NCBI GenBank assembly: GCA_035308165.1
Contig: DATGHC010000060.1
Coordinates: 4,706 to 68,705, forward strand
Direction: 5' to 3'
From: DASTCZ01 sp035308165
GTDB taxonomy: Bacteria; Acidobacteriota; Terriglobia; Acidiferrales; UBA7541
DNA: 64,000 nt
Shown: positions 34,112 to 42,564 of the stretch, piece by piece
Layout of the letters: each line of letters begins with the position of its first letter
Position numbering within the stretch: position 1 is the stretch's first letter
The notes under the pieces: generated by a model
The model's database searches: none
Told to the model about the DNA's origin: nothing
What the model saw: only the letters and a program-made list of their open reading frames with translations
Translations under genes and position numbers: made by a program

Positions 34112-35389
34112 TTAATGAAGATGATGAGCGCCGGGCTTGCTGGACACTTCTTCTGGAGAGGAAGAAGCCGGGACCGGTTGATCTTCCGTATGTTGATCTG
34201 GCTTTCGTTTCAGATGGTCTCCGAATCGGTGAGCCCCCGCGGTGAATACCGAGCCCAAAATCCCTTTGAGTAAAGAAAAATCGTGCAGGTCAAAGTGATC
34301 CCATGCTTCGCGTCCAATTAACGGCCGCAGGAGCTGAAGAGCTGCGAGCAAACTGGATTTGGTGAGCAGGAGCTTGTCATCAGGGTTCGCGCGCAGATTG
34401 TCAATGAACCAATGGAAATCCATCTTCAAGTCGCGGGTGTAAAAACCAGCCCGATAGCAGGGTTGTGGCGAAGGTTCCGTACCACTTGCCAGATTCCAGA
34501 GTCCAAGCGGGAAGTCCACCCCAGCATCTATGGCCAATGCCAGCGAACCCCACAGCCTCGGGTTGATCTCCATCAGCCAGTGCTGCCCGCTCACATCCAC
34601 CCTGAATTCGACCATAGCAACGCCGTGCCATTCCAGGGCAGTCAATAGTTTTTCGGAATCAGACAACAACGCGGGTGGCGGTTCGATGGAACGACGGTAG
34701 GAACTTGCTCCTCCCGTGAGGGGAAGCTCATGCAGGCGTTCATGGACGAAGTGCCAGACTTTTTTCCCATGGTTGTACAAAAATTCAGCGCCAATTCCCC
34801 GTCCATATATATATTCCTGCCATTCCATGGCGGTAAACGGTTGCCACCGATTGAGCACCTCTTGGTATTCCTTCACATTTCTGACCACTTGCGCTGGAAA
34901 CGATCGCAGATTCCCGTCGATTACAACCTTGCTATGCAAGGATTTCAGAACCACCGGAAATCTTTGGGGCAAGTTCGATTCAGCCTTACCGCTCAGCAAT
35001 ACGCACTGCGGCATGGGCACTCCCAATCCCCGCGCGAATTCGTAGGTCTTGTGCTTATCCAGAGCAATATCAATTGAACGATTCCCGGGCACAACAGACC
35101 GGAGACGGATACGATCCGCTGGTTCGAGCGTGCGAATGCCGAGGAGCGATGCTTCCGTGGCAGGAACAATCAAATCATACTGCCGCAGGGCAAACTGCTC
35201 CCGCAGCCAGACAATAAAATCCTCTGATCCCGCGGCTGGTTGACGGAGTTTTCTGGCGACATAACGGGAATGAAATGCCAGGCAGTCTGCCGACTCTACC
35301 GATACATCAACCTCCAAGCCCTTACTGCCAAGACTCTGGAGGGTTTCGACGGCTGCGTTGCAATAGCCGTCGAGAACCAAGATTGGCAT
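34112..35389 (-). CDS. ATP-grasp family protein (carbamoyl-phosphate-synthase-like)
   Basis: The protein has 425 residues and starts at ATG 35389, with GGAG 8 bases before it. An N-terminal pre-ATP-grasp Rossmann-like domain (ILVLDGYCNAAVETLQSLGSKG) leads into an ATP-grasp domain: KHKTYEFARGLGVPMP near residue 117, RFPVVLKSLHSKVV near 148, and metal ligands in MVEFRVDVSGQHWLMEINPRLWGS near 270-290. ATP-grasp enzymes ligate a carboxylate to an amine or thiol, and this group is often found beside polysaccharide or peptide-modifying genes. No such partner is evident. The C-terminal 60 residues are low-complexity and polar. About 470 bases of gene-free DNA lie upstream. Confidence 0.82.
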   Translation of the reverse strand: MPILVLDGYCNAAVETLQSLGSKGLEVDVSVESADCLAFHSRYVARKLRQPAAGSEDFIVWLREQFALRQYDLIVPATEASLLGIRTLEPADRIRLRSVVPGNRSIDIALDKHKTYEFARGLGVPMPQCVLLSGKAESNLPQRFPVVLKSLHSKVVIDGNLRSFPAQVVRNVKEYQEVLNRWQPFTAMEWQEYIYGRGIGAEFLYNHGKKVWHFVHERLHELPLTGGASSYRRSIEPPPALLSDSEKLLTALEWHGVAMVEFRVDVSGQHWLMEINPRLWGSLALAIDAGVDFPLGLWNLASGTEPSPQPCYRAGFYTRDLKMDFHWFIDNLRANPDDKLLLTKSSLLAALQLLRPLIGREAWDHFDLHDFSLLKGILGSVFTAGAHRFGDHLKRKPDQHTEDQPVPASSSPEEVSSKPGAHHLH

Positions 35390-35861
35390 TGCCTAGCTCC
35401 GGGACGCTTCTTATTCAGCCACGCAGAAGCAATCATCGTTGCTGATCGCGGGCTCTGTGGTGCTCCGTAAGGTGATCAGCAGGCAGAGCAGCGTGAAATC
35501 AATCTACAGCGGTACCAAACGAGCCCCTGCGGCTCAATACTCACCTGATTAGGCCAGGCGAGGAAATCGAAAGAAAAACAGTTAGAAACACGCATAAAAC
35601 GAGAATCTTGACTGCTACCCAAGTTGGCCCGCCTGCAATCTCCCAAAAAAAGAGCGTGCGTACTTCACAAGAATAACAGAATCACTCGAAATGCGGGCCG
35701 GATGCTTTTTCAAGATACGGAACCGTAAATAGCTTTCACTTTCCGCCCACGCCAAAATATGAGCGCCGATGGTTCCCGGAAAGATTTGGCAGGTGTTCGC
35801 ATAGGACGGGGAATTACTCCAGAGAAGATAGCGAGCACCGCTCCTCCGGGTCAGAGGCGAT
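35390..35861. other. Gene-free stretch
   Basis: These 472 bases lie between the ATP-grasp gene and a small membrane protein gene, both on the minus strand. It contains no open frame with coding character and no tRNA, hairpin-plus-T terminator or long repeat that I could find. It is AT-richer than the surroundings around 35570-35760. It should hold the ATP-grasp gene promoter. Confidence 0.5.
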
Positions 35862-36182
35862 TCATCGAAAGCGCGGCAGAATCACCATCGGAATCGGTTT
35901 ACCATTCTGCCGGGCGACATACCAGCACGGGTTATAGCCGGCATGGGGAAAAATTGAATGGGCGCAGGTCACATCGACCGGATCAGCGGGGGTGTACTCA
36001 ACCCTGCCATTTTTCTGCGGAATGGCGTAGAGACCCTCGATTTTAAGAACTTGAAGAGGGTCGCCCGGCTTCGCGTTGTGCAATCGGATTCGGAACCAGA
36101 CGTAATCTCCCACATAGATGATGGCAATCACTATAAGAAAAAAGACCAGTCCGCGCTTGATGATGGGAAGGAAGCGGTTCAC
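35862..36182 (-). CDS. Small single-pass membrane protein of unknown function
   Basis: The protein has 106 residues and starts at a GTG at 36182. There is one transmembrane helix (residues about 10-28) preceded by two positive charges, placing the remainder outside the cytoplasm. The outer part contains two cysteines (CAHSIFPHAGYNPCWYVAR) that could pair in a disulfide, and a C terminus rich in prolines. I do not recognise the family. It lies 46 bases before the tRNA-His gene on the same strand, downstream of it in the direction of transcription. Confidence 0.62.
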   Translation of the reverse strand: MNRFLPIIKRGLVFFLIVIAIIYVGDYVWFRIRLHNAKPGDPLQVLKIEGLYAIPQKNGRVEYTPADPVDVTCAHSIFPHAGYNPCWYVARQNGKPIPMVILPRFR

Positions 36183-36228
36183 GGCATGTGGAATTAATTC
36201 CGAAGAATAGGACTCTTAGTTTGCAATC

Positions 36229-36304
36229 TGGGGTGGGCGATGGGATTTGAACCCACGACCCTCGGAGCCACAGTCCGATGTTCTACCGCTGAACTACGCC
36301 CACC
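36229..36304 (-). tRNA. tRNA-His (GTG anticodon)
   Basis: The minus strand folds into a complete tRNA. The acceptor stem has eight pairs (GGTGGGCG with CGCCCACC), including the extra G at -1 opposite C73 that marks histidine tRNAs. The anticodon loop is CTGTGGC, giving GTG, on a TCGGA/TCCGA stem. The T arm is GTGGG-TTCAAAT-CCCAT. The CCA end is encoded (36229-36231). Confidence 0.97.
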
Positions 36305-36394
36305 ACCTGTGAAAATGATAACACGGTGGTAGAGGAGGAGCCAGCAGCCCGCTACCTAGCAGGGCAAAGAGCGAAGACACTCTGTCGAGTCGAA

Positions 36395-37168
36395 TCAGGG
36401 CTTAGTTTTTTGGGATGTATGAACAGTCTGAGGCTGCCCGTTTTCCTTCACGTTCACCGGGATGCGGATCAGTTCACCGCCTTCAATCTTGAACGCAGCG
36501 GGAACGTCATTGACGTGCGTGAGAATGAATTCCAAATCCTCCACCTGCGAGGTACGAACCAGAAAATCGGCGCTCTTACTTTGACGCGCAGCCTGGGGGG
36601 ATGCGCCGCTCCAGCGCTTGATGAGCAGCTCCGTGTCGCGATTTTCGGGCTCAAATCCTGACGCTACGAGTATTTCAGCCATCCAGGCGCAGCAGATCTG
36701 ATCTTCCTCCCGAAATTCACCGCGGCTGCCTGCTCCCAACAAGGCCACATGCTCGTGATGCGTTGCCAAGTGGCGTGCGGTCGGCGCGAAATTCCGGAAG
36801 CAAGCAGCGTATCCCGCTTCGCACTGCGCCGCGTCGGACATCAATCTGCTGCCCGAACTGGACAAGAGAATTACGGGGCGCTCAATATCCGTACGGCGAG
36901 TGAGTGCGACCGGGCTGTTATTGAGGTTAAAACCGTAGGGCATGTGTCCGCCGAGCTCGCCAATCTGCATTGGATTGGAGCTGGCCAGGAGTTCCATCAT
37001 CTGGCTGGCGCCGTCCAGCGTGGCCACAGGGAAACAACGGCGGCCAAGCTCAACCGCGGTAATGGCCACGGAAGTGGCGCGAATCACGTCCACTGCCACG
37101 ACTGCGTATCCCGACGGATAGCGCTTGGCACTCTCCGGAAGATAATCAATGGTCACACTTTTGCCCAT
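36395..37168 (-). CDS. comB: 2-phosphosulfolactate phosphatase
   Basis: The protein has 257 residues from the ATG at 37168, which has GGAG 9 bases upstream. An ATG at 37183 would add five residues. It belongs to the ComB family, recognised by VVAVDVIRATSVAITAVELG, IGELGGHMPYGFNLNNSP and LLSSSGSRLM (the ALxARRGR-type loop region). The enzyme removes phosphate from 2-phosphosulfolactate, giving sulfolactate, the second step of coenzyme M synthesis and of sulfolactate formation in Bacillus spores. It follows comA by about 33 bases on the same strand, so the two form a two-gene operon. The later pathway genes (comC, comDE) are not in the window. Confidence 0.85.
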   Translation of the reverse strand: MGKSVTIDYLPESAKRYPSGYAVVAVDVIRATSVAITAVELGRRCFPVATLDGASQMMELLASSNPMQIGELGGHMPYGFNLNNSPVALTRRTDIERPVILLSSSGSRLMSDAAQCEAGYAACFRNFAPTARHLATHHEHVALLGAGSRGEFREEDQICCAWMAEILVASGFEPENRDTELLIKRWSGASPQAARQSKSADFLVRTSQVEDLEFILTHVNDVPAAFKIEGGELIRIPVNVKENGQPQTVHTSQKTKP

Positions 37169-37201
37169 GACGATAGTCTCCATCCACAGATTCTTGCGCG
37201 A

Positions 37202-38056
37202 TTAATTTGGTCTTCGAGGGCGCAAGTTTTCGTGTTCAAATGCGTCTGAATGCAGTCCGCGGCGGTAAATCTCAACGCGGAGCAATTCCTCCAGCCGGAC
37301 ATTGGAAAGGCGAACCTCCGGGCCAAAATGATTCAACAGGGCGAACTGGCTCGGTTTGTTGGGCGCCTCAAACATCAACTGTTCCATTCCGAATATCTTG
37401 GCAAAGCGATCGGCGAACGCAGGGTTGAAATTGCCTTGTTCGTCAAATAGCCCAACGCCTTTCGCGCTTTCCCGGGCTTCGACAACGAGCTCCAGCGCGC
37501 CTGCGCCCAGCCAGGTTTTCCCCTGCTCAATCAGGCCGCGGACAATTTCGTCCGTGAACGCGCCTTCGTGCTTCTTGCCCAGCTCAAACTGTACTTCCAG
37601 CCCGCGCGAATGTGCCATGCGGATTACTTCTTTTGGAGGGAGTGGCAAGTCCGTGAATCCTTCGCCGGCTTCAATGCGGGTTACGCCCAGGTCAGCGACC
37701 AGATCGAGGTAGGCGGCTAACTGCCCTTGCTGGACCGCCACTTCAAAGGGCCCGCCGCCGGTAACTGTTTTGACTTTGTTCTTCTTTGCCGCAGCAAGTT
37801 TTTCGCGAGTTGCGGATTCCTTCGCCACCTGCCAGCAGGCCATCGAGATTTTCAGGATACAAATCAGGTGGCTGCTTTGCGCCAGATGCGACGCCACTGT
37901 GGCGGGATCATAACCGGGATCGAATGGGCTGGTGGCCGGTGGAAGATCGCGCACACCGATGAGCTTCAGATAATCGGCCGTATGCTTGGGGCCACCGGTT
38001 TTCTTGGAAGAACTCTTCTGCGGTGAGCGGCGCTTGGGCGCCCGTGAACCTGACAT
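37202..38056 (-). CDS. comA: Phosphosulfolactate synthase
   Basis: The protein has 284 residues from the ATG at 38056, chosen for the GGAGG seven bases upstream; the frame is open to 38134. It is a ComA-type TIM barrel with the family segments VTGGGPFEVAVQQGQ, GVTRIEAGEGFTDLP, EVQFELGKKHEGAF and MFEAPNKPSQFALLNHFGPEV. It adds sulfite to phosphoenolpyruvate to form phosphosulfolactate. An N-terminal basic extension of about 25 residues (RAPKRRSPQKSSSKKTGG) precedes the barrel and is unusual. It is the first gene of a comA-comB unit. The sulfolactate product could serve as an osmolyte, an exported sulfonate or a coenzyme M precursor; which of these applies is not shown here. Confidence 0.86.
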   Translation of the reverse strand: MSGSRAPKRRSPQKSSSKKTGGPKHTADYLKLIGVRDLPPATSPFDPGYDPATVASHLAQSSHLICILKISMACWQVAKESATREKLAAAKKNKVKTVTGGGPFEVAVQQGQLAAYLDLVADLGVTRIEAGEGFTDLPLPPKEVIRMAHSRGLEVQFELGKKHEGAFTDEIVRGLIEQGKTWLGAGALELVVEARESAKGVGLFDEQGNFNPAFADRFAKIFGMEQLMFEAPNKPSQFALLNHFGPEVRLSNVRLEELLRVEIYRRGLHSDAFEHENLRPRRPN

Positions 38057-38336
38057 TCCTGAGCCTCCACTTTGCATGCGTTGATGCAGCCTGAGAATGC
38101 GCACAAGAAGATGCTCCCGCAAGTGCGGGGGCACCTGAATTAGTTCAATCTTGATGCAGAGGACTTAACGCGGGATGACACACTGCCTCGCAAGGCTCTC
38201 CACACACATCAAAGTTATCTGCCGGCTAAAGGAGCGTCTATAGAACAAGAGTACTATGCGTCCAGAAATGCACGGGTAGGCCTCAATCTATGGGCTGGGG
38301 AAATAAAAAGGAAGGCGTGGCTGAAGAAACGGGTCG

Positions 38337-39248
38337 CTAGCCCCGCTTGCGGAAAGTCGTCAGCTTGCCTCGGGCATGTCGGGCGGAAGCGGTGGCAGGA
38401 TCAGGAAGCTTGGACTTTGCGAAAGAGGCCCATTGGCCTTGTGGGTCGTGCGTCAGATACATGGAAAGGTGCTCGCGTACGTGGTCGTCCTGGCCAGTGG
38501 CTTCGTATAGAAGCGCGAGATTCAAATGTGCGTCCGCAAGCGAAGGCGCCACTCGCACGGCATGCTCAAGGTGTTCAATCGCCGCCCGGCGGTTCCCCAG
38601 CCGCTCGAAAGAGCACCCCAGATTGAAGTGAGCAAGAGCGTTGTGCGGTTCAAGTTCGAGAGCCGCTTCAAAACACCGGCGCGATTCAGCGCCCTGACCC
38701 AAATGGAAGAGAGCCGTTCCCAGATTTAGGTGTGCTTCGATCCAATCGGGCGCTAACTCGACAGCGTGACGATACGCATCCGCGGCGCGTTGCATGGTGC
38801 CCGGACGCGTATCGCAGGTCAGCCCGATCTCAAACCACTCTTCGGCAGTGTGCGAGGGCAGCGCACGGACTTTTTGCGCCAGCGACGAGGTTTCAAATTC
38901 CAAAAGCAGCTGCTTGGTGAGTGGTTCAATTGGCGGACCGCCCGGCCAGGGCTGGCTCACGACAATCTCACGGCCATTGGTGCTGATCCGCAGACGCGAA
39001 ATGGGCGCAGTGGATTCCCCGAGCTGTTCGCGGAGCGCTTCGAGCGCTCGGCGAAGCCGCCGTGCAGCCACACCGCGAGCCGTCATGCGCTTCAGGGTCT
39101 CAAGGGCCACCAAATCCGTAAAATTGTAAAAGCGTTCGCCCCAGCGCGCTTCGGGCGAGACCAAGCCGAGGCGTCCCCAATAGTCCAGCTGGCGTCGTGA
39201 GACGCCCAGCATACGCACTACTTCATCGCGAGTGAATCGCTGTCGCAC
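38337..39248 (-). CDS. MerR-type regulator with C-terminal TPR repeats
   Basis: The protein has 303 residues from a GTG at 39248. The frame is open to 39449, but the extra 67 residues look non-coding. Residues 3-75 form a MerR winged helix-turn-helix (FTRDEVVRMLGVSRRQLDYWGRLGLVSP), followed by a linker with coiled-coil character. Residues about 130-280 carry three or four tetratricopeptide repeats (AEEWFEIGLTC, WIEAHLNLGTALFHLGQ, ALAHFNLGCSFERLGN, ADAHLNLALLYEATGQ). A MerR DNA-binding head joined to a TPR scaffold suggests control through a protein partner rather than a metal or drug. It is divergent from the histidine kinase gene at 39488, so it may regulate that pair. Confidence 0.8.
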   Translation of the reverse strand: MRQRFTRDEVVRMLGVSRRQLDYWGRLGLVSPEARWGERFYNFTDLVALETLKRMTARGVAARRLRRALEALREQLGESTAPISRLRISTNGREIVVSQPWPGGPPIEPLTKQLLLEFETSSLAQKVRALPSHTAEEWFEIGLTCDTRPGTMQRAADAYRHAVELAPDWIEAHLNLGTALFHLGQGAESRRCFEAALELEPHNALAHFNLGCSFERLGNRRAAIEHLEHAVRVAPSLADAHLNLALLYEATGQDDHVREHLSMYLTHDPQGQWASFAKSKLPDPATASARHARGKLTTFRKRG

Positions 39249-39487
39249 TATCGTAGTCGATCTTCGGAAACTCTCCGGCGGGCGCCGGTGTTGACCACAC
39301 CCCAATACTGCTTCTCGGAATATTTCACTCCAAAGAAGCAGGGCAGCTAGGCCCGTGGGCATTATCCACATTGCGGCGAGAATGTGAAGGAAAAAATTTC
39401 CACAGGACAGGTCTTGCGCGGCTGGAACGTCCGCTTGCGCCGGGAGCAACTGTGTGTGAACTTCGATAGGGTAGTTCCGGCCTCTTC

Positions 39488-41152
39488 ATGCAGCTCCACA
39501 TACTTGAACAACGCTCTCTCGAGCGCCAGGTAACGCTGGCGCGGCCGGTCCTGATTGTCCTCGCACTGATCAGTTTGTTGCTTCTGGCTCCAAAATCCGC
39601 GCTAGCAGCCTGGTTTTTGGCTGCCTATCTGGTCCTAGGCCTGGGCATTGCCCTGGCGCAGGGTTTTCCATGGGGCAGAGCGTGGCGATTTCCCCTTATC
39701 GCGGACCTGATTGTCCTGGTGGCGTTCCTGGTGATCTCGCCTTCCGTGGTTCCGTTGTGGTTTCTCTTGCTGATTGCCGCATATGCGGTCGGCGTGAGCT
39801 GGGGAGGGGCCCGCGCCTACTGGATCGTCGCTGCCCTTGCGGTAGCCACCTTCGGGTGGGGGATGATCCGAAGCGATTGGGCGTGGACCGACGTCCTTCG
39901 AGGTATGGAAGTCGCCTGCGGAACGCTTATCTCCGGCCTGAGCATGGCATATCTGGGCAACCGGAACCGTCAACAGGAATCGGAAATGCATTTTCTTTCA
40001 GATCTCACGGCAATGCTGCGCGTGGAACAGGGCGTGGCGGAATCCTTGCGCGGCATGCTGGGGGAATTGGTCGAAACGTTCAACTGCGAGCGCGCCTTTC
40101 TGGTGCACCGAGACACGGAATTGGAGCGCATCTTCCTCTGGAGGATCTCCCGCGGCGCGAGCGGCCATCTGTCACCAGAAAGTCTTCCTCTAGTAGCAGC
40201 GGATGGCTTCCTGCTCGACATGCCGGATGCCAGCGTGGGATGGAATTCGATGGACGGCGCGAGTGAGGGCTTTGGGTGGAACCGGTTTAGCGGCGTCCCT
40301 CTAGCTGAAGTGCCCCTCATTCCCGGGCCAGCGCGCGAACTCCTCGAAATGAATTCTGTCCTCACCGTAACCATGGAAGTGGAGGGTCAGCCCTCCGCGC
40401 GCATGCTGCTCGCCAATTCGCGGCAGCGCTTTACTTCGCATGATCTTCACCGGCTGGAACGGATCGTGCGGCACGTCGGGCCGCCGCTCGAAAATTTATT
40501 TTTGTTGCGGCACCTACGCGCGCGAGCCATCGAATCCGAACGCAGCCGCATCTCGCGCGACCTCCATGACGGAATTTTGCAAACGCTACTCAGCGTGGAA
40601 ATCCAACTGGACGTGATTCGCCGCAAGCTCTTGCAATCCCCTGAGCAGGCGGTATCCGGGCTGGCCACGCTTCAGCAGACCGTTCGCAACGAAGGTTCAG
40701 AGCTTCGCCGCATGGTCACCGACCTTCGCCCCCTCCGCGTGCAGAGCGCCGATATGCTCGACCTGATGCGCGGCTTCGCCGAGCGCTTTCGGAATGAGTC
40801 GGGAATACAGGTAGATCTCCTTATAAATGCGGCAGAATTACAGGCTCCTGACAGAGTCTGCCGGGAACTGTTCCAGATATACAGGGAAGCACTCAACAAT
40901 ATAAAAAAGCATGCCCGAGCTACCCACGTCGTGGTAAAACTGACGCAGTCGGAAAGCTCGATTGTCCTGGTCGTGGATGACAACGGCGAAGGGTTTAGCT
41001 TCGCGGGGCGGTTTTCCGGCGATGAATTGGACCGTTTGAGGCTCGGCCCTATTTCCATAAAGGAACACACGCGCACAGTGGGTGGCCTGCTGACAGTTGA
41101 GTCGAGTCCTGGGCATGGGGCGCGGCTGACCGTAGAGGTAGCGCTCGGTTAA
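39488..41152 (+). CDS. NarL-group sensor histidine kinase with membrane domain
   Basis: The protein has 554 residues. Up to six hydrophobic segments lie in residues 16-160, then a GAF-like domain (about 185-330), then the HisKA_3 dimerisation domain with the phosphoacceptor H360 in SRISRDLHDGILQTLLSVE and a HATPase_c domain (ALNNIKKHARATHVVV, VVDDNGEGF, GHGARLTVEV). It is expected to autophosphorylate and pass phosphate to the regulator encoded two bases downstream. The signal is unknown. The membrane part, with few loops, might sense a membrane-soluble or intramembrane cue, and the GAF domain a cytoplasmic ligand. Confidence 0.9.
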   Translation: MQLHILEQRSLERQVTLARPVLIVLALISLLLLAPKSALAAWFLAAYLVLGLGIALAQGFPWGRAWRFPLIADLIVLVAFLVISPSVVPLWFLLLIAAYAVGVSWGGARAYWIVAALAVATFGWGMIRSDWAWTDVLRGMEVACGTLISGLSMAYLGNRNRQQESEMHFLSDLTAMLRVEQGVAESLRGMLGELVETFNCERAFLVHRDTELERIFLWRISRGASGHLSPESLPLVAADGFLLDMPDASVGWNSMDGASEGFGWNRFSGVPLAEVPLIPGPARELLEMNSVLTVTMEVEGQPSARMLLANSRQRFTSHDLHRLERIVRHVGPPLENLFLLRHLRARAIESERSRISRDLHDGILQTLLSVEIQLDVIRRKLLQSPEQAVSGLATLQQTVRNEGSELRRMVTDLRPLRVQSADMLDLMRGFAERFRNESGIQVDLLINAAELQAPDRVCRELFQIYREALNNIKKHARATHVVVKLTQSESSIVLVVDDNGEGFSFAGRFSGDELDRLRLGPISIKEHTRTVGGLLTVESSPGHGARLTVEVALG

Positions 41153-41153
41153 T

Positions 41154-41819
41154 ATGGCTAAAAATAAGCAACCTATCCGCATCCTTATCGCCGACGACCA
41201 CGCTATTTTTCGCGATGGCCTGCGAAAATTATTGGATGCCGACGACGACGTAACCATTGTTGGCGAAGCCTCGAATGGGGCGGAATGCATCCGCTTGTTG
41301 ACCAAGCTGAAGCCCGACATCCTGCTTCTGGATTTGCGCATGCCCGACAAGGATGGCCTTGCGGTGCTGGAAGAGGTCAACTTCGATTCACTTCCCACCC
41401 GTGTAATCTGCGTGACCGCCGCTGAAGACGATCGCGATGTGGTGCGCGCCATGCGTCTGGGGGCTCGCGGCGTGGTGTTGAAGCAATCTGCCACTGATCT
41501 TCTGGTGAAAAGCATTCATCGCGTCTATGCCGGTGAAATCTGGCTCGATAATCACATGACCGCCGAAGTGATGAAGGCCTTCGCCAAGTCCTCCGAATCC
41601 GGGCCGCGCCGCGAGAAGCCTTTGCTCAGCGAACGTGAAAAGGAAATCGTGCAATTGGTGGCGCAGGGTTTCCGCAACAAGGAAATCGGCGAGAAACTCT
41701 TCATTAGCGAGCAGACCGTGAAGAACCACTTGCACAACATATTTGATAAGCTAGGGGTTTCCGACCGGCTTGAACTCGCCCTTTACGCCATTCATCACCG
41801 CTTGATAGACAAGGCCTAG
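41154..41819 (+). CDS. NarL/LuxR-type response regulator
   Basis: The protein has 221 residues. The receiver domain (residues 8-125) has the acidic pair D14/D15 and phosphoacceptor D60 in ILLLDLRMPD. The C-terminal LuxR-type helix-turn-helix is seen in LLSEREKEIVQLVAQGFRNKEIGEKLFISEQTVKNHLHNIFDKLG. Its start lies one base after the stop of the kinase gene, so this is a cognate two-component pair. It is presumably a DNA-binding transcription factor, and the targets are not known. The MerR-TPR gene divergent from the kinase is a possible target or partner. Confidence 0.93.
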   Translation: MAKNKQPIRILIADDHAIFRDGLRKLLDADDDVTIVGEASNGAECIRLLTKLKPDILLLDLRMPDKDGLAVLEEVNFDSLPTRVICVTAAEDDRDVVRAMRLGARGVVLKQSATDLLVKSIHRVYAGEIWLDNHMTAEVMKAFAKSSESGPRREKPLLSEREKEIVQLVAQGFRNKEIGEKLFISEQTVKNHLHNIFDKLGVSDRLELALYAIHHRLIDKA

Positions 41820-42102
41820 CCGCACTTAGCCGTCAGATTCACTGCGCACGTCGCTACGGCAAATCCTCATCCAGAACTCCAGGAATCTCCCACAAAATCC
41901 GGTAATAACCGCATTCCACAGGCTTTCCGCAGGTGGAAATTCCCTCGATAAAAAAGCGAAAACTTTTTGATGGTACACGGGTACTGCCGAATATGACCTT
42001 TAATTGGGACGCCCGAGCTATTGAGCCGCACTCACCTCTCCAATAATCTCCTTACTAGAACACGGGATACTTTTTATAGCGCACTCATTCAAGGAGACCT
42101 TT

Positions 42103-42438
42103 GTGACCTCAGAGGAACGCAGGTTAAACCAGAGATTCAAGATTCGCCTCCCCATGACAGTCCGCTGGACCTGCGGGTCGGCTGTGGGCGAAGCCAAGAC
42201 GGAGTCCACGAACGTCAGCTCCCGCGGTGTTTATTTCGTTCTGCCCAAAGAAGTGAAGAGCGGTTCTCCCGTGGAAATCCTACTGACCTTGCCCCACGAA
42301 ATCACGCTGGCCGGTCCCGTGCGCGTGCGCTGCCTGGGCCGTGTGGCTCGAAATGACGGAACTGATGTTGGCCGGGTGGGCATTGTGGCCGAAATTGAAC
42401 GGTACGAATTCCTGCGTGGCGACGAGTTCGTCGCGTAG
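42103..42438 (+). CDS. PilZ-domain protein
   Basis: The protein has 111 residues and starts at a GTG at 42103 behind AAGGAG. It is a single PilZ domain: RRLNQRF near residue 6 (RxxxR) and NVSSRG near residue 38 (NxSxxG) are the cyclic-di-GMP contacts, and VRVRCLGRVAR and VGIVAEIERYEF form the closing strands. It lies 283 bases after the response regulator gene and is followed by a strong terminator, so it is probably a single-gene unit. It belongs to the same domain family as the three proteins at 3.7-7.2 kb but is shorter and has no extra tail. Confidence 0.85.
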   Translation: MTSEERRLNQRFKIRLPMTVRWTCGSAVGEAKTESTNVSSRGVYFVLPKEVKSGSPVEILLTLPHEITLAGPVRVRCLGRVARNDGTDVGRVGIVAEIERYEFLRGDEFVA

Positions 42439-42480
42439 CAAAGAGCTTGCCCGCATCCTGCGGAGGTGGGCAGGAAACAT

Positions 42481-42522
42481 CGGGGCGCCTCGAACCCTCA
42501 GCGAGGCGCCCCGATTATTTTT
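42481..42522 (+). terminator. Rho-independent terminator
   Basis: A perfect 12-pair GC-rich stem (42481-42492 with 42502-42513, loop 9 bases) is followed by ATTATTTTTT. It lies 42 bases after the PilZ gene stop. On the far side the ABC permease gene ends at 42565 on the minus strand, but the T-run suits only the plus strand. Confidence 0.92.
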
Positions 42523-42564
42523 TCAGCGGATTCCTTCCGTGAATTCACCGCGAACGTCAATCAA

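Noticed and set aside
39362..39370. DnaA box TTATCCACA, possible replication origin
   Set aside because: A single 9-base match is expected about once in two such windows; no cluster and no dnaA/dnaN genes nearby.
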